Source: Phoronis australis
Taxonomy: Eukaryota > Phoronida > Phoronidae
Assembly (NCBI GenBank): GCA_002633005.1
Contig: NMRA01000390.1
Span: 207,544-271,543, forward strand
Direction: 5' to 3'
Length of the DNA stretch: 64,000 bases
Part shown: positions 12,301 to 24,300 of the stretch, one piece after another
How positions within the stretch are numbered: position 1 is the first letter of the stretch
Layout of the letters: every line of letters begins with the position of its first letter
The notes under the pieces: generated by a model
What the model was told of the DNA's origin: nothing
Seen by the model: only the letters and a program-made list of their open reading frames with translations
The model's database searches: none
Translations under genes and position numbers: made by a program

Positions 12301-15300
12301 GCACAAATAGGTGTACCTCATCACTGAGTAGCTGGTCTTCACTTGTCTCTTCAGTTTTTAACCTGGCAGCTACTTGTCGTGCAATAAGCTAAAACAATAT
12401 GACAAAATGATGACAATTGACGAGATAGTATTCTATGAGCACTTCTATATTCATGACTTCACTGGCATATCTAACTAACATTGAAAGCAAGAGATACGGA
12501 ATTGACTGAAGCAGTTTCAATTGGTGATAGGAACTTATAAACAGCTCAGGTGAAAAATGGAAACAAAAAAGTACTAAATAATAAAAAGTACACCCGCTGA
12601 CAACACTGGTAAGGTTTACACACTACTTAAGAGAATGGGATCTGCTAACATTAATTACTTGCATATTTTAATGACACATGCAACCCAAGTCACTTCCTAA
12701 TCAATTAATTCTGTAACAAGATAGTACTTAATTGTTTGTTAAAAGTACAGTAGTCTGGATAAGTCAACAGGTGTGTAGTGTGTCAGTTATGAAAAAAGGG
12801 AAAATTATTTTGTAGACTTTACATTTGTTGACAATCGATTGCTTCAAAATTAAAAAGATAAAAAACAGATGCACAGAACAAAAAGTTGAGCTTGACTGAG
12901 TGAGCATGTCATCTGGACTGACTGTGGTATCTACCTCGTCCTGAGTGAGTCTACTCTTGAGAAGTTCCTGTTCTCGCTTCATTAAATATTCCTGATACTG
13001 GGAAGCTAGCTCCTGCCGGAAATAATAGTATTGCGTGTGACTAACCACGTTAATGTCATGTCTGTACTCCACAGAATGGTGCACTGTCAACGTTAGTGTC
13101 ATGTCTGTACTCCACAGAATGGTGCACTGTCACTGACATCTGGATCAGCATACACAAAGTTTATTGTATAGTTTGGTAGCAGCCTTTTATTAACACAAAC
13201 TTTGTTGAAGACAGGACTGTACTTTTCATTCGATAGCTTAATACAAACTCGCTCGCAGTCTCTAAACAATCTCCTACCTTCAGGTGTGCAACTATGTAGC
13301 ACAAGACAAGTCATTCAAATTTTGACTGGCTACTGTAACCTAGCCCGACAGATACATTACTGGACATATGAGGAGGCAGGTGTGTTCTGAATGTGGTACT
13401 AACATTGAAACCCCTAAACACCTGGTAGAGTCTTGGTCAGCTTTTTATAGGCTAAGGAACAACCTACTAAGGCTCAACCAACCCACGTCTGACATCAGGC
13501 CACCTGCACTGCTTTTTTATTTAGCCAAACACCGAGACATAACAGACAAACAAATTAAAACACTAGGTATAATCCGAGCCCACATGCCTCGTCATCAGGC
13601 AATGAATGAAATGAACATATACAAAGCGATATAAAAAGTGAAATAAACAGTGATATAAATGGTGACAGCAGGTAGAGGGGCATACAAGCAGAAAGTGTGA
13701 AAGCAACACACGGTAGGAAGCCCACAACCCTATCAAAACAGAGCCAGCGTGCGGTACACACCTGTGAACTGCTCAGGGTTTTCGTGACTGATCAATAGGG
13801 ATTCCAAACTTAATAACCAATATGAGTCACTTTCAACATAGCAAATAATGGTATTGTCTACTATTTCTTGCCTAGTTATTTTCGGCCACGTTGGTGAAAA
13901 AATTATCTTGAATGGAGCCGCCTTTCATGTGCATGGACAACCTTCCACACCATGTGTCCAATGTAATGCTTTTTACCAGAATGAGCACATACATAGACAT
14001 TCGTCCACATGACATGTGAATAAACAATATGACACTTGGCCACTGGTCGTAATCTTTTCCGACTGGGGTTCTTTTTTATGACAAGGTGATGTGACTTAAT
14101 ATTCGGATAATAAACATTCAGTCTATCACCAGGTTTGACCACCTGAACGTTATCTCGTACGCTCTTCTTAAAGATGCTATGTCTCATTAAATTGTGAATA
14201 TGCAAATGAAGAACTAGTTTACAAACAATCCCAGGTATTCTGGTGTGACGGACACCATCCAAGAACCAGTTAGCATTACAATCTCGCGATAGTCTCGTTT
14301 TGCTTGACTATTTTTAAGTAATTTTTTGGTAATATGGTAATTGTCATCGTTGCCTAATATAAAAAGGCACAGTTTTTGTTATTTGTTCATTTCCCTGTCA
14401 AATAACGATTACGTAATACTTGGAATTACTGGGGTTCTCTATATGTTCACACTTGTTTTTAAGTGTATCAGTTGAGGTGTTTTCTTTAAAACTGCAATTT
14501 GTTTACAAACTGTTTCTTTTTCTGATTATACTTGTACACAGTTCTCTAGGAAGTCACAAGGTGGCGCTTGCTACAAATTTAAATATTCACAGTTTTAATG
14601 AGACAAAGCTTCTTTAAGAACATGTTCGTCACTCGGATAATTATTAGTTCTTATAGTACATGTTCTTGGTGATGCTAGTACTAGGTTCAATGTCAACATG
14701 AGTCAATTCTAGATATGAAGGACCTGACTTTGTTATCAACAAAAGAGCGAGTTTGTATTAAAAGCTGTCAAACAAAAAGTAGTCGTGTCTTCAACAAAGC
14801 TTAGTGTAAGAATAAAACTCATTACAGGTCAAGCAGTCACACTGGACACAGAGTCATGAATTACATTAACTTGCAGTCAGAAAGAATAACCAACACATTA
14901 ATTGTCTCATTGTTACCAGATAAAACAATACTTCTGACATTTGAGCACTTTATAAGACAGTCAACTTAATATAAGCTAATTGCCTTGTAAAAACTGATTG
15001 AAAAAGAAATACATAATTTTGAAAGAAGTTAGTGTGAACTTTTATTGGAGATTTGCAGACTTCATCACTGAAGGGCATAATAGGGTGCATTTTTCGAACT
15101 GAAATTCTTATAGGTCAAACATTTCACAGTTTACAACATGTCCTCAATGCATGCAATTGTTTGAATTGAGATTTTTTATTATTAGAAATAATACCTCATA
15201 ATAAGCAAAGTATTGACCACTTTCTTTTTTCAAGGATCATACAAAAGTTGCTGGATTGTAGAAATTGACTAAGGACTGCAGTCTAAACCATCCTAATGTT

Positions 15301-18300
15301 ATAATATATGTTATTGAATGAGTGAAACACATAAAGATTGTCAACCCCCACCCCCTCCCCATAGCGAAAGCAGCTTATCTAGACTGTCACAATAAGCAGA
15401 AGAGGGATAACGTGTCAGGGATAATTTTAAGGTGCACCCTAAGTCATTGGCATAAAAATAATTTCTTTGAGCTACTGGGAAAAAAAGTAACATGATGGAA
15501 CACAGGTCTTGAAAGTTGTCCCATAGAATTGAGGTTGTGTGGGTCAATTTACCCATACCCGTGTTTTTCTAAAATGATCCCTGAAGTGGAACACACACAC
15601 CTACACACACACGCGTGCACGCTCCTTAATTACAAATGCAACATGGTGAATACAGTAATAATCAGTGAATATCAGAATACAAAGGTAACATTTAAATTCA
15701 CTGCTTTGAACATACCAAAACATCATTTACTCCACTGCTTTAAAAATCAACCTATTGACGAGCTCTTATTTCATGTATTAGAATAAAATCATCAAGATCA
15801 CAAAAATTTCAACAAATTTCAATGATACATTGATGCATTCATTCCAAAACAGTGACAATATTAAGAGCAACCCAAAGCAATCCTTATTACTATCATGAAA
15901 ATGGACACTAGGTGCTGCAGAATACGTTGAGCCTATTCAAATGTGATCAGGCATCGCGGTCTCCCTAACTTGCCTAGTAATTTCATGAAAATATGTCAAG
16001 AATCTCTAACGATACAGAGGCAAACATAAGAAAATAAAATTGCCACAAGGTGGTACAGCTGCGGTAGTTGGCTCTACTCAAAGGAAGCAATCGTCTGTTG
16101 TCACGTTCAGAGTAACACACTTGCCAAATTTCACCAAGATCCTACACGGGTTAGGATATACGGCTGTGTATGCAAAACATTGCCACCAGAGGGTGCTACA
16201 GTACTTGGACCAGTTTGAATATCAACATCAGCCATAGTCTTCACAGCAGTACTTTATCTACTCATGTTTGTAAATATATTTTAAACGGTTTGACAGACAG
16301 AGAGATGAAAAAAACAAACATGTGAGTGTAACATTGACCAACCTTGAGTAACACTGGCAAAGCATGAGTATGGTGATATTGACCAAGCTTGAGTAATATT
16401 GACCAAGCTTGAGCAATATTAACCAAGCTTGAGTAATATTGACCAACGTACTAAGTACTATTGACCAGCTCGTGTAATATTGATCAAGCTTGAATAACAT
16501 TGGTTAATCTTGACAGCGAGGATTATTCATGCTTAGTAAACTTATTTGTATGATAGTTACCTCATCATCTCGTTCTTTCTGTCTCTGCTTCAGCGCCTCC
16601 TCTTGGACAAGCCGTTTGTTTTCTTCTTCAAGTTGTTTGGCTATTTTCTCATCTTTCTCTGCTCTACAAGAAAAAAATGCCTGGTTTAATTTGTATTGAC
16701 TTGTTTGCTACTGAACTCATAATGAATGGACAGTCAAAAGCCACAGGGAATATAGGAAATGGATAAACAACTAAGCTTGTTCGTTTAGTGAGGTCCAAGA
16801 CATACAAAGTAAAATTAACATGGAAAAAGTATAGTTAAAACATTTATAGATAATTCAGCATGATGCAGCTACTCTCGGGCAATTTCATTTGTGACGGACG
16901 TTCAGTCAGAGAACATTTAAATCAATTGTGAAAAAAATTAACCTTTGAAAATAATTAATAAATCAATTGTCAGGTCTCATTGATAGCTGGCAAAGCATGC
17001 ACATCAGCTTTTTTATCTATTTATCCGAATGAGAAAATTGCCTTTACAGGGGTGAGACGGACGAACGCAGAGAATTTGAATTTAAAAAAATTAAATATTA
17101 CTTCTGTGGATTGCAAAGAGTTACAATATTTTGTTTTATATGATGATTTAATGGAATGCTTTTAAAGTACAACACACAATTTTGTGACCATATCTGCTAA
17201 GAAATGTTTGTCAGCCAACTCGATGTAAGTTGAGTACGTTTGACTGACATACGTGATGGACGGACGAATGTGAAGGATGTACACTCTGAATTTCTAGTAT
17301 TAAATTGTTTCTTGTGGCTAAGATATCAATTCAAAATAATTCAAACTTATGTATCTAAGCTAGATTGGTCTTTTGCTACTGATTCAATGTTTTTTAATCA
17401 AAATACACAGATATAACTTTTGCACGAAATCATCACAGGTAGGCCTATGCTAGGAATGTACTCTTAGAGACTAGGATTTCAATTTTTCAACAGATCTGAA
17501 TAAAAAATAAAACAGCCTCATAAAACCTGTGAGTTACTTCCCTTCGTAGATAGTAAACAATATTGACGGGAATGTGAACAGTTTGGATTGGAATGTGAGT
17601 GATAATTACCTTGTATTTGACACCAGCTGGTAATTAGAAAACTGTTTTTATACGTTAATAAAATGATGTTTTTATGCGTTAAGCAGATGTGGCTATCCTA
17701 AAAATGTGAAATGATTAAAACATTAATAACCCTCATTAACAATTTTTATAATGTGATCAGACTGTCTAATTTGAACAAGTTGAATTCTACTTAGAATAAC
17801 TAGATCAGGATGACACAGTAAAGTAGGCCTATAACATTTCAGAAAATACTTGAAAATGTCCGGTGCATCTAGTTTAAATCCATAGCGATTTTATAGCTGC
17901 CTTAGTTAGTAATATTTAATCATTTTAGGATTTTAGGCACAAAACAACTTTTATCTTCCGCAAGCTTGAAAAGTGAGAATAAGACCTACGGAGTTTTTCA
18001 TTTGGTTGCAACATTGCAATTTCATGGGTGTGACAGACGGACGTGACAGATGCACAAATTTTCCATACGTCTGCCACACAATTTCTGACATAATGAAGAA
18101 ACCCTGGTCTAAAACTTTAGTCAACAATTTTGAGTAACAAGTTAAACGAGAACTTGAAATTATTCTAATTTTGATTGAAACTTTGGACATAACTAAACTT
18201 TTTAGTTCTTTTTGTGGTGGATGTACAGCACCATGATAACAAGGAGTTCGCCTTTGACCCCAGAAACATATACGCCATTTTTCAAAACCATCCCTAGACT

Positions 18301-21300
18301 GATTTGGTTGATATGATAGAGGGGTGGACACCAAAAACAAGATTTAAAAACAGCAAAAATGGCCACTAGGTGGCGCAAAATACCTTGATTTCATCCAAAA
18401 ACAGGAAGATAGAGTTATCTCATCAATAGATGTCTAATATTCAAAACTTTATGAAAATCTGTCAATGACCTTTGAAGATACAGACTGGTAAAGGTAAAAA
18501 ACTAAAATTGCCACTAGGGGGCACACCAGTAGTCAGATCTGTCTGAATGTCGTCGTCCTCTGTTGTCAACATCATCATAATACACTTGCTAAATTAAATG
18601 AAGATCCTGCAAACGGTGTAGGAGATAGAGTCATGAGCGCAAGAAAACAAAACTGCCACTAGGAGGTGCCACAGTAGTCAAAGTCGTCGGAAAATCAGCG
18701 TCAGCCATCCACATCATAGGAAAAGCATACATGCTAATTTTCATAATTATCCTCAAAGCGGTTTGGTTGATAGAGGGGTGGACTCAAAAAATTAGACTCG
18801 AAAACAGTAAAAATGGCCACTAAGTGGCGCAAACTATGTCGAATCCATCTGAAAACGAGAGGATAGGGTTATCTCACTAATAGGTGCCTACATACCAAAT
18901 TTTATGAACATCCGTTCCGAACGTTTGAAGATACAGAGGTAAACATAAAAAAACTAAAATTGCCACTAGGGGGAACATCAGTAGTTGGATCCGTCCGAAC
19001 GTTTGCTCATGCTGTCTCATCCACGGAAGAAACACGTGCAAAATTTCACGAACATACCTCAAGGCATTTTGGAGATAGAGCAGCGGATGCCAGACACCGG
19101 ACGGAGATGACGGCATAATGCATCCAAATATAAATATGTGGGCGATAAAAATTGTGTGAAACCAACAAGGCATTGCAGATAATGTAGGCCGTGAAGAGAT
19201 CTATTTATATAAATAATTTGTAAAGATTCAATACAAGGATCATGGAGCTAAAGCTTTGCAAATTTAATTTAAAAAATGGCCGCCACACAGCGCCATCTTG
19301 CAAGTCCTTGTGCTGTTTACTAAATGATTAGGCACTGTAAGAAAATTTCATGTCTACCATATGAGAAATGTGACCCCTAGCACACATATGCTAGGGTAAC
19401 AAAGTGCAGCTATGAATACATGCCAACTAGTCAATAAAAGAGCAGCCATCTATTAAGCATTAAATCTCTAATATTGTGAGAACATAAATTGCTTTGAGAA
19501 ATGGGTTCCGCAATACTGATAGCGCAACAGAAATTTTATCGGCAGTTAAAGCGTACCATGAGCACGAGATCAAAACAGCAAAACACCAAAGTACCCATGA
19601 AATGAATGAATTTAAGTGAGGATTTATTATTTTGCACAACTTACTGTGTTCGTGAACGCAAAGTGCCAGACGCAAGTCAGACTTGGTGCATTCGTTTTCA
19701 ACAAACAACTCCCTCGGGATTAAAACTACATTTTGTCTTCATTTTCCGCAATATCTTTGAAATCAATGCTATGTACACCTGGACTCAATAGCAGCTCCAT
19801 GACTGAAAGGACTGCGGGTACGGAATTGTTCTATGCTTGGCAGATTCTATTTAATGAGTTAGAGCTTTGTAACCTCTGAACTTGGATAAGTAGTAAACCA
19901 ATTTCCACGCGAATGAGGGCTGGGAAATCTTTTTGATACTATAACATGGGCAGCGCACCACAGTGAGGGGCTATAGCCCCACCACCTTTTTCAGTGCTGC
20001 ACCGCACATGGCCTATGGGCGGTGCACCAAAAGGGGGCTAGAGGGCTATAGCCCCCCACTTTTTTCAGTGCTGCGCCGCCTGTGCATAAACAGACAATGT
20101 CAATTTTAAACTTAACTAGAAAATAAAGATAAAAGAGACATCCACAAAGATATCTAATAGTGCAAAAAATTACAAGTAAGGAACCCAATCCATGTTTATG
20201 TTTAACTTCACCAAAATAACAGAAAGTCAACACACGATGCTTCAGCCAATCACTATTTCAGTGATCAAAGCTGCCACCAGAGGACACTCACAGTCTCTTC
20301 ATTTCCTTCAGTCGTTGGAGTTGTTCTTCTTGTGCTCTCACCTCTTCCTCATTCTGGACATACTTGGACACTTGAATGTCTGTGCGCACTGTACGCCGTG
20401 TCTTTCTGTTCCAGCCAAAATGCTCGTTATCTGAAACATTAATTGTTAACATAAATGCACAGGCAAAATTTTGAAGCTGTTCAGAGAAATGGCAACTTCA
20501 TTAAAAACAACTTATACAGCCTTTCATTAAGCACATGGCATAAACTCGCTAAGCTCAATGTGACTTGAGGCATTCAGCTGATTATTTTAACAACTTACTC
20601 AGTAAGAAAGAATAGAATGAAAAAGCACAACTCTTGGCAAGGTACATCTTACACAATACAACTCTTAGCAAGGTATATCTTACATAACTTTTGGATGACC
20701 TTTCCAAAACATGCTTATGTCTCACTTCTGTATTAGTTTTTAAAGTCATCAAAATATCAAGTCAAATATTGTAAATTATTGAAAAACCCCCTTGCATCTT
20801 GCCTTCCAACTACTCGCCACTAACCGTACTGATGATTCCCACAAGTTGTTTATACATACATTCCCACAAGTTGTTTATACATACATTCCCACAAGTTGTT
20901 TATACATACATTACCACAAGTTGTTTATACATACATTACCACAAGTTGTTTATACATACATTACCACAAGTTGTTTATACATACATTACCACAAGTTGTT
21001 TATACATACATTACCACAAGTTGTTTATACATACATTACCACAAGTTGTTTATACATACATTACCACAAGTTGTTTATACATACATTACCACAAGTTGTT
21101 TATACATACATTACCACAAGTTGTTTATACATACATTACCACAAGTTGTTTATACATACATTACCACAAGTTGTTTATACATACATTACCACAAGTTGTT
21201 TATACATACATTACCACAAGTTGTTTATACATACATTACCACAAGTTGTTTATACATACATTACCACAAGTTGTTTATACATACATTCCCACAAGTTGTT

Positions 21301-24300
21301 TATACATACATTACCACAAGTTGTTTATACATACATTACCACAAGTTGTTTATACATACATTACCACAAGTTGTTTATACATACATTNNNNNNNNNNNNN
21401 NNNNNNNNNNNNNNNNNNNNNNNNNNNNNNNNNNNNNNNNNNNNNNNNNNNNNNNNNNNNNNNNNNNNNNNNNNNNNNNNNNNNNNNNNNNNNNNNNNNN
21501 NNNNNNNNNNNNNNNNNNNNNNNNNNNNNNNNNNNNNNNNNNNNNNNNNNNNNNNNNNNNNNNNNNNNNNNNNNNNNNNNNNNNNNNNNNNNNNNNNNNN
21601 NNNNNNNNNNNNNNNNNNNNNNNNNNNNNNNNNNNNNNNNNNNNNNNNNNNNNNNNNNNNNNNNNNNNNNNNNNNNNNNNNNNNNNNNNNNNNNNNNNNN
21701 NNNNNNNNNNNNNNNNNNNNNNNNNNNNNNNNNNNNNNNNNNNNNNNNNNNNNNNNNNNNNNNNNNNNNNNNNNNNNNNNTACTTTGCAAAATGGAAAGG
21801 CATGGTCATTGTCTCCTCAATAGGCTAGGGGCAAAATGTGAGTAATCTTCATAATACAAGCACATCCTATACACCAGTTGCTTAAAGCACCACAGAAACA
21901 TAGAATTAAAAACAAATTTACCAACATACGAGATTAGCACAGCATTAGAATGCCAGAAACAAATTTCTACTTGGAACTTTTCCTTCATAGTCACGAAGTA
22001 ACACAAAGTACACACCTGAAGAAAATACAGAGGTCAATGTAAAATACTAAAATTGCCACTAGAGGCAAATACTAAAATTGCCACTAGAGGAATACCGGTA
22101 GTCAGAATCATCCTAAAGTCGTCATCGTCCATTGTCAACATCACATAAATACACTTGCTAAATTTAGTAAAGATCCTGCAAACGGTTTGGGAGATACAGC
22201 CATGGGCGCAAAAAAAAAACTACCACTAGGAGGCGCCACAGTAGTCCAATCATCTGAAAATCATTGTCAGCTGTCTTCCTTATAGTAAGCACATACAGGC
22301 CAATTTTCACAATCATCCTTTGAGCGGTTTGGTTGATAGAGGGGTGGACGCAAAAATACAGACTCGAAAACAGTAAAAATGGCCACTAGGTGGCGCAAAC
22401 TATGTCGAATCCATCTGAAAACAAGAGGATAGCGTCAATTCACTAATAGGTGCCTACATACCAAATTTCATGAAAATCCGTTAAGGACTTTCGAAGATAC
22501 AAAGGTAAGCGTAAAAAACTAAAATTGCCACCAGGGGGCACACCGGTAGTCGGATCCGTCCAAAAGTCGTCATCTTCGGTTGTTAACATCATATAAATAT
22601 ACTTACACAATTTCGTAAAGATCCTGCGAACGGTTTAGGAGATACAGCCATAGGCGCAAAAAAACAAAACTGCCACTAGGAGGTGCCACAGTAGTCGAAA
22701 TCGTCGTAAAATCATCGTCAACCGTCCTCTACATAGTAAGCACATACATGCCAATTTTCACAATCATCCTTTGAGTGGTTTGGTTGATAGAGGGGTGGAC
22801 GCACAAAAACAGACTCGAAAACACTAAAAATGGCAACTAGGTGGCGCAAACTATGTTGAATCCATCTGAAAATGGGAGGATAGCGTCATCTCACTAACAG
22901 GTGCCTACATACCAAATTTCATGAAAATCCCATAAGGACTTGTGAAGATACAAAGGTAAGCGTAAAAAACTAAAATTGCCACTAGGGGGCACACCGGTAG
23001 TCGGATCCATCTGAAAGTTCGCACATGCCGTCCCATTCATAAATGGAACCTATGTGCCAAATTTCATGAACGTATGTCAAAGGGTTTTGGAGATAGAGCA
23101 GCGGACGCCTAATGCCAGACGCCGGACGGACGGACGGACGGACAGAGATGACGGCATAATGCGTCCACATATAAATATGTGGGCGCATAAAAATTAATGT
23201 CGTCACAATACTAACATTTCTGGTCTCGGTGAAAGTGCATACTTCATATAATTTTCAAATTTTCCTCAACACATCCATATTTGTAATATCTTGACCTACA
23301 AAATGGCTCAGTTTGATAGCAATGCACCACAGTTTTGTAGAAAGCCTGTCATAGGTTACAGATACGTCACAGCACGTAAATTTGATGAATCCGAGCTTCC
23401 GATGTCACCTGTTTCAGAGACAGGATTTCAGTCGTGTACTTGTCAGTTGGAATATATTTGCCAATTTTCATCATAATCCTATGAGCCGTACGGTGGATAT
23501 ATAAGTAAACAGCAAAAACAGACAAAATAATTAAAGTGGCCACTAGATGGCGCAGAATATGCTGCATTCATTGCAAAACAGAAAGGTGCCATTGTTATCA
23601 TCATAGAACCTTTTTTGCCAAAAGCAACGCAGAGCATTGAAATGCACCCAAGAATGCATCGCAAATGGTGTGCTTTGAGGGTTTATTTGTATCATAAAAA
23701 TGGCCACTAGATGGTGCAAAAATGTACAATCCATCCAAAAACGAGAACATGTCATTGCTTCATTAATAGAAAACTATTCACCATATTTCATAAAAATCTG
23801 TCAAGGAACTTCAGAGACATGAAGGAAAACAATAAAATAAAATTGCTACTAGGGTATATAGCATTCGTTGGATGCGCCTAAAAGTCATCTTCATCTGTTG
23901 TTATCTCCATATACTTAAGAGCAACGCGGAGCATTGAAATGCGCCCACGAATGCATTGCAAATGGCGTGCTTTTAGGGTTATTTATTTGTATCATAGAAA
24001 TGGCCACTAGATGACGCAAAAAATACAATCATCCAAAAACAGGAACATGCCATATTTCATAAAAATCTGTCAAGGAACTTCAGAGAAACAAAGGGAAACA
24101 GAATAAAATGAAATTGCCACTAGTGGGCACAGTGTCCGTTGGACCCACCTGAAAGTCGTCATCGTCTGTTGTTATCTTCATATAAATACAATTACTAAAT
24201 TTAAAGGAGAATGCCACCCAAAAAACAACTTATTTTGTATCAAATTAGATCGAGTAGTTCTACTCGATAACTGCACGTTCGGTTGCGTTACCTGACACCT

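Noticed and set aside
20836-21387. Regular repeats as a CRISPR array
   Set aside because: The units are directly adjacent with no unique spacers, and the genome is eukaryotic.
21350-21809. Minus-strand ORFs across the gap
   Set aside because: Almost entirely undetermined bases.
20792-21845. Three overlapping plus-strand ORFs of 310-348 codons
   Set aside because: They are the 25-bp minisatellite read in three frames, continued through the N run. No start context, splice site or domain.
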